NCBI RefSeq assembly: GCF_000613725.1
Contig: NZ_BAJN01000003.1
Location: 1-64,000 of the forward strand
Origin: Hoylesella pleuritidis JCM 14110
GTDB lineage: Bacteria; Bacteroidota; Bacteroidia; Bacteroidales; Bacteroidaceae
Direction of reading: 5' to 3'
DNA length: 64,000 nt
The stretch's first letter is position 1. Each line of letters begins with the position of its first letter. Below, one piece after another: positions 17,084 through 26,042 of this stretch. Position numbers and translations under genes: made by a program. Below the pieces are notes generated by a model. That model saw only the letters and a program-made list of their open reading frames with translations, made no database searches and had not been told where the DNA came from.

Positions 17084-18802
17084 TTATCCCTTACTTTGTT
17101 TTGCCCACGTATCTTTCAATCCGACCGTTTTATTGAATACAAGTTTCTCCGAAGTAGAATCAGGATCAGCCATAAAATAACCAATACGTTGGAATTGTAA
17201 ATACTCACCCGGACGCTTATCAGCAACATAAGTTTCGACAAAGCAGTTGTCATAAATATGAAGTGATTGGGAATTCAATAACTCACGAAAATCTCGTTCA
17301 TCAGCCGATGGATTTTCAACACAGAACAGTCGATCATAAACACGTACCTCAGCCTTGCGACAATGCTCTACTGAGACCCAATGAAGTGTACCTTTTACCT
17401 TACGATTGGCTCCTATATCACCGCTCTTACTGGTCGCGTCATATTCCGCCTGAATCTCAGTGATTGTACCATCAGAATCTTTCGTGCATCCCGTGCATTT
17501 GACTATATAAGCATTTTTCAGTCTAACCTCTTTGCCCGGAGTCATTCGGAAGAATTTCTTAGGAGCATCTTCCATAAAGTCTTCACGTTCAATCCATAGC
17601 TCCCGCGAGAAAGTGATAGTGTGATTACCATCTTCCGGATTCTCGGGGTTATTGATCGCTTCCATCTCTTCAGTCTTCCCCTCGGGATAATTCGTGACAA
17701 CAAGCTTCACCGGATTCAGCACAGCTGATACACGACAAGCCCGCTTATTCAAGTCTTCACGTACAGAAGCCTCAAGCAAAGCCATATCATTGAGCGCCTC
17801 GAACTTGGTATAACCGATGGAATTAATAAACATTCTGATGCTCTCTGGACTATACCCGCGACGACGCATACCACAAATGGTCGGCATACGAGGATCATCC
17901 CAGCCTGCAACCAGTCCTTCATCAACCAACGAATGAAGTTTACGCTTACTCATCACAGTATAAGTGAGATTGAGACGATTGAATTCTATCTGCCGTGGAC
18001 GGAAATCATCGAGATATTCCATCTCGCCATTCATCTCCTTTAAGAAATCGACAAACTTGTCATAGAGCGGCCGATGAGGCACAAACTCCAACGTACAAAT
18101 CGAGTGGGTAACTCCTTCAAAATAATCGCTCTGCCCGTGGGCAAAATCATACATCGGGTAAGTATGCCACGCCAATCCCGTACGATGGTGCGGAATCTGA
18201 ATGATCCTGTACATAATCGGATCGCGAAAATGCATATTGGGATTAGCCATATCAAGCTTAGCACGCAGCACCATACTCCCCTCGATAGCCTCAGGTGTAT
18301 TCATTTGCAGAAACAGTTTAAGATTCTCTTCAATCGGTCGATTGCGATATGGACTGTCTTGGCCTGGCTCGGTAGGCGTACCCTTCTGTGCTGCAATCTG
18401 TTCAGAACTCTGCTCGTCAACGTAAGCCAGTCCTCGCTTAATCATCCAAATGGCAAAGTCCCACAACTTCCCAAAATAATCGGAAGCATAATAAATATTG
18501 CCCCATTTGAATCCCAACCACTCAATGTCATTGAGAATATTTTCTACATACTCTGTATTCTCTTTGCTGGGATTGGTGTCATCGAAGCGAAGATTACACA
18601 CGCCGTGGTATTTTTCAGCTACGCCGAAATCCATACAGATAGCCTTTGCATGCCCTATGTGAAGATAACCATTAGGTTCTGGCGGGAACCTCGTCTGTAT
18701 TCTGCCGTCATTTTTGCCTTTGGTTAAGTCTTCCTCAACCAACTGCTCCACAAAACTAAGGCTCTTTCTCTCCTCATTGATATTCTCTTCTTTCACTAAC
18801 AT
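17084..18802 (-). CDS. glnS: Glutamine--tRNA ligase
   Basis: A 572-residue class I aminoacyl-tRNA synthetase that charges tRNA-Gln directly. The start PEPNGYLHIGHAKAI (41-55) contains the HIGH motif at 48-51, and VMSKRKLHSL (about 281-290) is the KMSKS equivalent. The catalytic region includes RFDDTNPSKE and RDPIMYRI. The C-terminal two beta-barrels for anticodon recognition are present. The length is close to that of E. coli GlnRS (554). A consensus promoter at 18831-18861 drives it, with the TPR and dedA genes downstream. Confidence 0.97.
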   Translation of the reverse strand: MLVKEENINEERKSLSFVEQLVEEDLTKGKNDGRIQTRFPPEPNGYLHIGHAKAICMDFGVAEKYHGVCNLRFDDTNPSKENTEYVENILNDIEWLGFKWGNIYYASDYFGKLWDFAIWMIKRGLAYVDEQSSEQIAAQKGTPTEPGQDSPYRNRPIEENLKLFLQMNTPEAIEGSMVLRAKLDMANPNMHFRDPIMYRIIQIPHHRTGLAWHTYPMYDFAHGQSDYFEGVTHSICTLEFVPHRPLYDKFVDFLKEMNGEMEYLDDFRPRQIEFNRLNLTYTVMSKRKLHSLVDEGLVAGWDDPRMPTICGMRRRGYSPESIRMFINSIGYTKFEALNDMALLEASVREDLNKRACRVSAVLNPVKLVVTNYPEGKTEEMEAINNPENPEDGNHTITFSRELWIEREDFMEDAPKKFFRMTPGKEVRLKNAYIVKCTGCTKDSDGTITEIQAEYDATSKSGDIGANRKVKGTLHWVSVEHCRKAEVRVYDRLFCVENPSADERDFRELLNSQSLHIYDNCFVETYVADKRPGEYLQFQRIGYFMADPDSTSEKLVFNKTVGLKDTWAKQSKG

Positions 18803-18830
18803 AATGATGGGATTACGGTTATTTTAATTG

Positions 18831-18861
18831 CAAAGATACACTAATTCAAGAGAATAACAAA
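18831..18861 (-). promoter_or_regulatory. Promoter of the glnS operon
   Basis: Minus-strand TTTG (18858-18861), a 19-nt spacer and TATCTTTG (18831-18838), 28 nt before the glnS ATG. This is a full consensus match. Confidence 0.85.
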
Positions 18862-18949
18862 GATTTTTTTCTTTTTTATATACCGAATTCATACTCTTAA
18901 TCCATAGAGACAAATTTTAAAAGCGTGTCTTTGAATTAAAAAAATGGAT

Positions 18950-19531
18950 TTATGAATTCATAAATCCACTCACAAGTTCTTCATAAATTCGCTGAACAGG
19001 TAATCCCATTACATTAAAATAACTGCCATTTAAAGCTGTTACGCCAATATATCCAATCCATTCTTGTATTCCATAGGCACCAGCCTTGTCCAAAGGATGA
19101 TATTTTGAAATATAATAATCAATCTCTCCGTCAGTCAAATTTTTGAAAGTTACTTCGGATTCCACGGAAAAACAACGCTGTCGCGATACCGTAGTCAGGC
19201 AAACACCTGTGATAACTTTATGTGACCGACCACCCAACATTCTAAGCATTTGACATGCTTCAGTATCATTTTGAGGCTTACCCAAGATTATATTATCTAC
19301 AACAACAATAGTATCAGCTGTTATCACCAATTCATTTTCAGCAATATTATACGCTGCAGCTTTCTTTTTTGCTATATATTCCGGCACATTCTCGGATGCC
19401 AAATTCGTCGGATAAGATTCATCTATACCTGAGATTACACGTACCTCAAAGTCCAAATCCAATCCGGAGAGCAACTCTTTCCTCCTCGGAGAATTACTGG
19501 AAAGAATTATTTTATACCTTTTCATAATCAA
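18950..19531 (-). CDS. maf: Maf family nucleotide pyrophosphatase
   Basis: A 193-residue house-cleaning enzyme that hydrolyses non-canonical or modified nucleoside triphosphates to monophosphates. The signature SSNSPRRKELL (11-21) is present, as are ADTIVVVDNIILGKP (71-85) and the C-terminal DKAGAYGIQE, with the expected acidic and lysine residues. It starts 4 bp after kdsC and ends the DUF2520-kdsC-maf operon. The second ATG (19525) could be the true start. Confidence 0.93.
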   Translation of the reverse strand: MIMKRYKIILSSNSPRRKELLSGLDLDFEVRVISGIDESYPTNLASENVPEYIAKKKAAAYNIAENELVITADTIVVVDNIILGKPQNDTEACQMLRMLGGRSHKVITGVCLTTVSRQRCFSVESEVTFKNLTDGEIDYYISKYHPLDKAGAYGIQEWIGYIGVTALNGSYFNVMGLPVQRIYEELVSGFMNS

Positions 19532-19535
19532 TTAG

Positions 19536-20054
19536 TTACCAACCGAATGCTTTTTCACAACTTAACCATTTCTTCTGTGCCCGCAATACCTGTTCAACAA
19601 TGTCGCGTCCACATCCATAGCCTCCGCTTTTCGTACTGATATACCGACTGATCTTTTTAATATCGGCACACGCATCGGCCGGACAGCAAGGGCATCCACA
19701 TCTCTTCATTATTTCATAATCGGGAATATCATCACCCACATAAATGACCTCATCATCATTCAAACCATATTCGGATAGAAACTCATCATAAACCTTTATC
19801 TTCACAAGACACCTCATATAGATATTTTCCACACCCAATTTTTCATATCTCAATCGGATAGGTTCCGAATAACCACCTGTAAGAATAACTATTCTCAGTC
19901 CTACTTTCTGGGCTAATTGAATCGCATAACCATCCTTGATATTAATCGTCCGTAAGGGTTCGCCATTTGAATCCATTTGAATGGTCTCGGTCGACAACAC
20001 ACCATCAATATCAAAAATAATAGCTTTGATTTTTGTTAAATCATAATTGATCAT
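19536..20054 (-). CDS. kdsC: 3-deoxy-D-manno-octulosonate 8-phosphate phosphatase (HAD family)
   Basis: A 172-residue phosphatase that removes phosphate from KDO 8-phosphate, an early step of lipopolysaccharide core synthesis. The HAD motifs are in order: FDIDGVLS (catalytic Asp pair, about 14-21), LTGGYS (motif II), the conserved lysine and GDDIPD (motif III). There is no cap domain, as in KdsC, which acts as a tetramer. Its ATG overlaps the stop of the DUF2520 gene (20051-20054). Other short HAD phosphatases of this type exist, but the length and sequence fit KdsC well. Confidence 0.88.
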   Translation of the reverse strand: MINYDLTKIKAIIFDIDGVLSTETIQMDSNGEPLRTINIKDGYAIQLAQKVGLRIVILTGGYSEPIRLRYEKLGVENIYMRCLVKIKVYDEFLSEYGLNDDEVIYVGDDIPDYEIMKRCGCPCCPADACADIKKISRYISTKSGGYGCGRDIVEQVLRAQKKWLSCEKAFGW

Positions 20055-20827
20055 TTATTTATCGCATTTCGGTGGATATTTCTACTCAATCTTTCATACA
20101 AATCCTTCACTTGTGGATTATCTTTTAACAACATTGCCTGAGCTTGAATGACATTGGTGTCATATCTCACAGCAGGCCCTGTTTGGGCTTCACGTGGCGC
20201 AAGCATATGCACCTTACAGGCTGTCTCGTCAATCAAAGGAAGCAATGTATCGAAAGGGAGATTATGTTTTAATAGGATTTCAGATGCTATGTCATAGCAA
20301 TGATTAACAAAATTGCAAGCAAAGACTGCCGACAAATGCAAATATCGGCGGTCGGCAGACACAAGATAAGTCACACGATCGGATATACTCGCACATACCG
20401 CATTCAAACGATTGACCGCGAATTCATTATTACCTTCAACAAAGCAAGGTATCTCTCTGAAATTCAAACGCTTATACTTAGAGAATGTCTGCATCGGATA
20501 GAGTACACCATAGTGTCGAGCCACTCCTTGAAAGACATCCATTGGGATACTTCCTGCTGTATGGACAAAGACTCCCTCCTCTCTACCTTGACATAAATGC
20601 GGAATCATTTCAGTTAATATAGAATCTTTAATAGCCACAATATACAAGTCGGCATCTGCCACAATATGATGAATATCAATAATCGGTGATGCCCTCACAA
20701 GACAGGATAACTCCATTGCTGATGCCATTGTGCGACTAAAAACCTGCACGATATCGTGTCCGGCAGTCGCCAATGCCAACCCTAATTGTGTGGCTAAATT
20801 ACCCGCTCCGATTAAAACTATCCTCAT
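20051..20827 (-). CDS. DUF2520 Rossmann-fold protein
   Basis: A 258-residue protein with an N-terminal nucleotide-binding fold (IVLIGAGNLATQLGLALATAG, shown in part, with the GxGNxA loop), like F420/NADP oxidoreductases and ProC. The C-terminal all-helical DUF2520 domain (from about residue 120) contains FACNFVNHCYDIA. The reaction is unknown; an NAD(P)-dependent reductase is inferred. It is the first gene of the operon with kdsC and maf, with a -7 box at 20861-20868. Confidence 0.85.
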   Translation of the reverse strand: MRIVLIGAGNLATQLGLALATAGHDIVQVFSRTMASAMELSCLVRASPIIDIHHIVADADLYIVAIKDSILTEMIPHLCQGREEGVFVHTAGSIPMDVFQGVARHYGVLYPMQTFSKYKRLNFREIPCFVEGNNEFAVNRLNAVCASISDRVTYLVSADRRYLHLSAVFACNFVNHCYDIASEILLKHNLPFDTLLPLIDETACKVHMLAPREAQTGPAVRYDTNVIQAQAMLLKDNPQVKDLYERLSRNIHRNAINK

Positions 20828-20860
20828 AACCGTTGTTTAACCATTGTTTAAAGTCTATGA

Positions 20861-20868
20861 CAAAGATA
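20861..20868 (-). promoter_or_regulatory. -7 box (TATCTTTG) of the DUF2520-kdsC-maf operon
   Basis: Perfect TAnnTTTG match on the minus strand, 33 nt before the ATG. No -33 box at standard spacing is visible. Confidence 0.65.
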
Positions 20869-20922
20869 AGAATTTATTATAAAAGACAGCTCCGCATATC
20901 ACTTTTTTAGAAAATATTTGTG

Positions 20923-20930
20923 TATTTTTG
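20923..20930 (+). promoter_or_regulatory. -7 box (TATTTTTG) 4 nt before a start codon
   Basis: TATTTTTG ends at 20930 and the ATG starts at 20935. Since transcription begins a few nucleotides past this box, the mRNA should be leaderless or nearly so. Confidence 0.65.
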
Positions 20931-20934
20931 CGCT

Positions 20935-21912
20935 ATGAATTCAGTCTCCGTCAGAATCATTTCCAAGTCAGAAGAATTGCCCGAGTTTACGTGCAATAAC
21001 TTCTTTCACAGTATAGAATTATTCAAGATTCTTGAACGGACACCTGCACATACGCCTTATATGGCATTAGCCGTGCATAAAGACGGACACGTTTTAGGCC
21101 ATATTCTGGCCATCGTGAGACGTAGAGGAGCATTGCTTCCACCCTACTTCTTTACACAAGGACGCATCTACGGAGAGGGAGAATATGCAGATGATGAGTT
21201 GAAAGAAGAGCTATTCGGACTCCTTCTCAGAGCAATTACCCGAAAATTCAAACGCAAACTCTGCTTGTTTGTCGAATTCAGCGGTATGGATAAAAAGATG
21301 TTTGGCTACCGTTTCTTTAAAAAGAACGGATATTTCCCCATTCCTTGGCAGGAAATTCATAACTCCCTGCACAGTATGCCGCCCGAAGAGAGACTCACAA
21401 AGAAAATCAGAAAACGTATCAAGCATATCTATCAAGAAAGCGTGATTACACGAGCAGCAGAAACAGAAGCTGAAGTTCACCAGTTTTATAACTTGCTGAA
21501 TAAATACTATAAGCTGAAAGTAAGACGATTCTTACCGCCTAGACCTCTCATCAGCGAGATCGACTCCAGCGACAACGGTAAGGTTTTCGTTACCCTACAT
21601 AATAATAAGGTAATTGGTGGGTGTTCTTGTGTATATACTGAGGGAAATGCTTATCTATGGCATTTGGCATCGAAAGATAAAAGATATCCGCATTTACACC
21701 CTAATCTAATGACTGTTTGGCAAGCCATCAAGTATGCTTATGAACACAATTATGCCCATATTTTCTTTCTCGATGTAGGTCTTCCGTTTAAGCGAAATAG
21801 ATATCGGGACTTTATTTTAGGTTTCGGGGGCAAGCCTGTTTCTAAATATCGATGGTTCAGATTTTCTATTCCATGGGTGAATCGAATACTCTCATGGCTT
21901 TACAGAGACTGA
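20935..21912 (+). CDS. GNAT/FemAB-like acetyltransferase family protein
   Basis: A 325-residue protein with two GNAT-like halves, as in FemAB-type aminoacyltransferases and the GNAT family of Bacteroidetes. The second half has FVTLHNNKVIGGCSCVY and LWHLASKDKRYPHLHPN, which fit the acyl-CoA or aminoacyl-binding core, and ends IFFLDVGLPFKRNRYRD. The substrate is unknown. The start at 20935 (MNSVSVRII) is chosen over 20920 because a -7 box lies at 20923-20930. Its 3' end overlaps the convergent glycerate kinase gene by 13 bp. Confidence 0.75.
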   Translation: MNSVSVRIISKSEELPEFTCNNFFHSIELFKILERTPAHTPYMALAVHKDGHVLGHILAIVRRRGALLPPYFFTQGRIYGEGEYADDELKEELFGLLLRAITRKFKRKLCLFVEFSGMDKKMFGYRFFKKNGYFPIPWQEIHNSLHSMPPEERLTKKIRKRIKHIYQESVITRAAETEAEVHQFYNLLNKYYKLKVRRFLPPRPLISEIDSSDNGKVFVTLHNNKVIGGCSCVYTEGNAYLWHLASKDKRYPHLHPNLMTVWQAIKYAYEHNYAHIFFLDVGLPFKRNRYRDFILGFGGKPVSKYRWFRFSIPWVNRILSWLYRD

Positions 21913-22991
21913 ACTTCACGCAGCCATTTAGTCAACGTCTTCTCAACATTGGTTGCTGCTGTTACTGGATTCATTGCTTGTTTTATATCCAAATTCACCG
22001 GATTGATGCATAAGACTGCATCAAATCCTGCTGCAAGCAACTGTTCTTGATCAGAGACTTGGCCGGCAATAAGAATTGTGCGAATTTGCCTGCGTTTGGC
22101 TCTCGACAAAATTCCGAAAGGCAACTTACCCATCAACGTCTGCCTATCGGCTTTCCCCTCTCCTGTGATAACATATGAAACGTTGTCTAAAAGTTCATCG
22201 AACGCCACCTGATTAAGCATTAACTCCACACCTGATAACACTTTTCCATCCAAATACTGCATCAAGGCATACCCCAATCCACCCGCTACTCCTGCCCCTA
22301 TCTGCATTGAACAGTCGTAGCCGAAATATTTAGCTGACATTTCCGCAAAGGTTCGTGCTCGCCTATCCAACAACTGCACCTGCTGTTCATCAGCTCCCTT
22401 TTGCGGACCAAAAACATAAGCTGCTCCTTTTTCTCCATATAAAGGGTTCTGTACATCGCACGCAAGCGTAATATGAAGATTCCTAAAATGCTCTTTGATA
22501 CCATTAAAATCTTTTCCGTGAAATCTATTGATCAAGGCCCTCAACATACCTATTCCACAATCACTCGTAGCACTTCCACCTAAACCAATAATAAAGTGAG
22601 TACATTCCTGTTGCATTGCGTCATAGATAAGCTCCCCTACCCCATAACTCGTTGCAATCAAGACATTCCGCTCTTGTGGGCTGACCAAAGACAGGCCGAT
22701 GACTTGTGCAACCTCTATAATCGCAGTTTTGTATCCACCAGCTTGCACAATAATGCCATATTCTGCCATTATCGGGCGCATCATCGGATCGTGACAAGAC
22801 ACTCGTCTCACGCTGCCACCCAATGCTGCATTGAACGCTTCCAGCATCCCTTCACCCCCGTCAGAGACCGGGATACTGACAATCTCTGCCTTTTCATCTA
22901 CCGCCCTGATTCCCTTTTCAGCTGCCAACTCAACCTCAACAGATGAAAGGCAACCTTTGAAACTATCAATTGCCAATACGAATTTTCCCAT
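21900..22991 (-). CDS. Glycerate kinase
   Basis: A 363-residue kinase of the GarK/GlxK type that phosphorylates glycerate to 2-phosphoglycerate (3-phosphoglycerate in some members). The N terminus MGKFVLAIDSFKGCLSS is characteristic, followed by PVSDGGEGMLEAF, GLGGSATSDCGIGML (the nucleotide-binding region) and GAGVAGGLGYAL. An in-frame ATG two codons earlier (22997) is possible, but MGKFVLAIDS matches the family start. It is divergent from the TonB receptor gene with only 38 bp between starts; I see no consensus promoter there. Confidence 0.93.
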   Translation of the reverse strand: MGKFVLAIDSFKGCLSSVEVELAAEKGIRAVDEKAEIVSIPVSDGGEGMLEAFNAALGGSVRRVSCHDPMMRPIMAEYGIIVQAGGYKTAIIEVAQVIGLSLVSPQERNVLIATSYGVGELIYDAMQQECTHFIIGLGGSATSDCGIGMLRALINRFHGKDFNGIKEHFRNLHITLACDVQNPLYGEKGAAYVFGPQKGADEQQVQLLDRRARTFAEMSAKYFGYDCSMQIGAGVAGGLGYALMQYLDGKVLSGVELMLNQVAFDELLDNVSYVITGEGKADRQTLMGKLPFGILSRAKRRQIRTILIAGQVSDQEQLLAAGFDAVLCINPVNLDIKQAMNPVTAATNVEKTLTKWLREVQSL

Positions 22992-23029
22992 ATACAATAA
23001 TAACGAAGCATTTGCGTTTCTTCGTATAT

Positions 23030-25408
23030 ATGCAAACGAGATTATTCTATATCGCTATATTATGGCTGATTTTCGCATTAGAAATCAGCGCCCAGCCATT
23101 CACATTACAAGGACGAGTTACTGATGAGCGGATGACTCCTCTCAAATTAGCCAGTGTATCGGTACCTAAACAAGGAAAATTAACCTTGACATCGCTCAAA
23201 GGGACTTTCACATTGCAGCTGCAGTCTGCCGACTCGGTGCTGATTAAGTTCTCGATGATTGGTTATAAGACACGAACGAGAGTCCTTTTTCATCCAAAGG
23301 GAAAACAGACATTACAGATTGTACTCCGTGAGAGTGATAACACATTAGATGAAGTTACGATAAAAGAAATAAAGAGACAAACAGGACAGACTCAAAGTAT
23401 CAGCACCTCGGATTTAGGAAAGATTCCTTCCGCATCAGGGAATACCGTTGAAGAACTTATCCAATCACAAGCAGGCGTATCGACCCATAATGAATTATCC
23501 GCTCAGTATAACGTACGGGGCGGTTCATTCGATGAGAACAGTGTATATATTAATAACATAGAAGTTTACCGCCCATTTCTCGTTCGCAGCGGGCAACAAG
23601 AAGGTCTATCGATTATCAATCCCGATATGGTAGAAAAAATCGGTTTCTCCACAGGAGGTTTTGAGGCAAAATACGGCGACCGAATGTCCTCAGTGCTCGA
23701 CATTACCTATAAACGTCCTAAGCCATTCGAGGCCTCCCTATCTGCCAGTTTACTCGGAGCCAGTACTTATATCGGAATCAGTAATAAGAAATTATCCTGG
23801 AGCAATAGCATCAGATACAAGACCAATAAGTACCTGTTAGGCTCTCTCCAAACGAGAGGTGAGTATAAACCGCGTTTCTTCGATTATCAAACCTATCTAA
23901 GCTACCAGCCAAATAAACAATGGCAGATAGATTTCATCGGCAACATCTCAGATAATCATTACGATTTCCAACCACAAGACAGAGAAACGGCATTCGGTAC
24001 GATGAAAGACATTAAATCATTCCGCGTGTATTTCGACGGACAGGAGAAAGACCTTTTCCGCACTTATTTCGGTTCGCTATCCATCAAACGGCAACTCAGT
24101 GATCGAACATTCGTATCGCTTCTGACATCTGCTTTCTACACCAAAGAGCAGGAAACCTATGACATCCAAGGACAATACTGGCTCACACAAACCGAAAGTA
24201 GTAAGAACCTGGGTGTAGGAACGTATTTCGAACACGCTCGAAATAATCTGAAAGCCAATGTCGGGAGCATCAAATTAATATTCAATCACAAGTGGGAAAA
24301 ACACAGAACCGAAGGAGCGTTGACATTTAAACGCGAGCGCGTCCGTGAAAATTCGATAGAATATGAAATGCGGGATTCGAGCGGATATAACATCCCTCAT
24401 ACAGGAAAAGATTTACGTATGATTTACTCTCTGCGTATCAAAAATACACTCAATGCAAACCGCATCGAAGCATATCTGCAAGATACCTATCGCTTTTCAA
24501 GTCCGAATGAACACACGCTTTTTACCCTTAACTATGGCATCCGGCTCTGTCATTGGAATTTCAATAAGGAAACAATAGTCAGTCCGCGCCTTTCTCTTGG
24601 TATCATTCCAGCCTTTAACCACAACATTACCTTGCGACTGGCCACAGGAATATATTATCAAGCGCCTTTCTTCAAGGAACTACGAGATACCTCTACGGTC
24701 AACGGCATCACTTATGCAAGGCTAAATAACAAAATCAAAAGCCAGCGTTCCATTCATCTCATTGCCGGTTGCGACTACCGATTCAACTTAGGCAATCGTC
24801 TGTTTAAATTTACCGCCGAAACTTATTACAAACTTTTGGGCAATCTCGTGCCGTACAACATCAACAATTTAAAGGTAGTTTACTATGGCGATAACCTCGG
24901 CAGTGGTCACGCCGCAGGATTAGATCTGAAACTTTTCGGTGAATTTGTTCCAGGAACCGACTCTTGGTTGGCACTCTCTGTAATGAATACGAAGATGAAG
25001 CTCAACGGACGGAGCATCCCTCTACCCACCGATCAGCGCTTTTCCGTCAACCTGTACTTCACCGATTTCTTCCCAGGCACCACGCGCTGGAAGATGTCTC
25101 TGAAACTGGCTTATGCCGACGGCCTACCCTTTTCGGCACCGCACAAAGAGTTGGAAAACAATTCTTTCCGTGCACCGGCATATAAACGAGTCGACATTGG
25201 AATGAGTTACCGCTTGCTGAATAATGAGAATCGGACACAACCATTCCTTTTCAAGAATATCTGGTTGGGCGCAGACTGCCTCAATCTGTTCGGTATCAGC
25301 AACGTCAATAGCTATTATTGGATTACTGATGTAACCGACCGACAGTATGCCGTACCCAACTATTTGACGGGGCGTCGTATCAACGCTCGAATGATCTTTG
25401 AATTCTGA
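23030..25408 (+). CDS. TonB-dependent outer membrane receptor
   Basis: A 792-residue outer-membrane receptor. After a signal peptide (MQTRLFYIAILWLIF through about residue 22, ending ISAQP) comes a carboxypeptidase-like regulatory domain (FTLQGRVTDERMTPLKLASV), a plug domain (about 110-230, with QYNVRGGSFDENSVYINNIE) and a 22-stranded barrel ending in a C-terminal Phe (ARMIFEF). Proteins of this kind import a large or scarce substrate with TonB energy. There is no SusD partner, so glycan uptake is less likely than a metal complex or another ligand. The start at 23030 is chosen because the signal peptide begins there. Confidence 0.9.
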   Translation: MQTRLFYIAILWLIFALEISAQPFTLQGRVTDERMTPLKLASVSVPKQGKLTLTSLKGTFTLQLQSADSVLIKFSMIGYKTRTRVLFHPKGKQTLQIVLRESDNTLDEVTIKEIKRQTGQTQSISTSDLGKIPSASGNTVEELIQSQAGVSTHNELSAQYNVRGGSFDENSVYINNIEVYRPFLVRSGQQEGLSIINPDMVEKIGFSTGGFEAKYGDRMSSVLDITYKRPKPFEASLSASLLGASTYIGISNKKLSWSNSIRYKTNKYLLGSLQTRGEYKPRFFDYQTYLSYQPNKQWQIDFIGNISDNHYDFQPQDRETAFGTMKDIKSFRVYFDGQEKDLFRTYFGSLSIKRQLSDRTFVSLLTSAFYTKEQETYDIQGQYWLTQTESSKNLGVGTYFEHARNNLKANVGSIKLIFNHKWEKHRTEGALTFKRERVRENSIEYEMRDSSGYNIPHTGKDLRMIYSLRIKNTLNANRIEAYLQDTYRFSSPNEHTLFTLNYGIRLCHWNFNKETIVSPRLSLGIIPAFNHNITLRLATGIYYQAPFFKELRDTSTVNGITYARLNNKIKSQRSIHLIAGCDYRFNLGNRLFKFTAETYYKLLGNLVPYNINNLKVVYYGDNLGSGHAAGLDLKLFGEFVPGTDSWLALSVMNTKMKLNGRSIPLPTDQRFSVNLYFTDFFPGTTRWKMSLKLAYADGLPFSAPHKELENNSFRAPAYKRVDIGMSYRLLNNENRTQPFLFKNIWLGADCLNLFGISNVNSYYWITDVTDRQYAVPNYLTGRRINARMIFEF

Positions 25409-25494
25409 TCATCCAGCATCTTGTTTTTTCCTGTTTTCATCGAAATCCTCCCCTCTTAAACCATATATCAAAAAACACACCATAAAAGTTGTGA

Positions 25495-25571
25495 GAAGTC
25501 CTATACCTATCAACGAGCCCCATAGGACTTCTTCCCGTCAAGTCCTATACTTCTCATTTGAAACAAATGAG
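25495..25571. repeat. Two adjacent hairpins with repeated AAGTCCTATAC
   Basis: GAAGTCCTAT (25495-25504) pairs perfectly with ATAGGACTTC (25522-25531). AAGTCCTATAC is repeated directly at about 25540. CTCATTTG/CAAATGAG (25553-25560 and 25564-25571) form a second tight hairpin. They lie 87 bp past the stop of the TonB receptor gene and could act as its terminator region, although no T-run follows the first stem. Confidence 0.6.
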
Positions 25572-25720
25572 CCCATAAGACTACCGAAATAAAAATTACA
25601 TTAGGTGTATAGCTGTATCATTATACAATCTACTATAATTCTTTCAATCTATAATACATTTTTGAGCAACCACTTAAATTCTCTGTATAATTACTTGCCA
25701 GTCTGGACTAATTTCTATTT

Positions 25721-25910
25721 TAACACGAGTTCGGGATAAACTTGCATTCTGCGAGTGAGGAAGAGCGTAATAGACAGGCTCAGAAAGTAACTTCTTACCT
25801 CACGAGTGGGGTATCTCTGTACCCCACTCGTGAGGTACATTTGAATATCACTCGTGGGGTAAGACAGACGATATTCCGTCTAAGAAAATGTTTATCCTGA
25901 ACTCGCGTTA
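25721..25910. repeat. MITE-like element, copy A (190 bp)
   Basis: Bounded by terminal inverted repeats of 21 bp: 25721-25741 starts TAACACGAGTTCGGGATAAA, and the reverse complement of 25890-25910 starts TAACGCGAGTTCAGGATAAA, with 19 of 21 identical. It shares interior sequence (AGACAGGCTCAGA and a TAAGAAAATG next to the right end) with the copy at 46028-46168. No ORF is inside. The element lies between convergent genes. It contains the hairpin at 25796-25837. Confidence 0.8.
25796..25837. repeat. Perfect 18-bp hairpin inside element A
   Basis: TACCTCACGAGTGGGGTA (25796-25813), a 6-nt loop TCTCTG, then its exact reverse complement (25820-25837). A third copy of ACTCGTGGGGTA follows at 25850-25861. 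There is no T-run, so a simple terminator role is unlikely. Confidence 0.9.
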
Positions 25911-25947
25911 TTTTAAGATGAAAACGAATGACAAATGATAAATGCAA

Positions 25948-25986
25948 AATGACGAATTACTTATATTATTCAAGCAATTCGTCATT
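25948..25986. terminator. Bidirectional terminator between the TonB receptor and DUF3078 genes
   Basis: AATGACGAATT (25948-25958) pairs with AATTCGTCATT (25976-25986), with T-rich sequence after the stem on both strands. Confidence 0.6.
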
Positions 25987-26042
25987 CTTTTATCTATCAA
26001 TTCAACAAAAGATGTAGAATCTCAGTCTGAAGTCTGCTGAAA

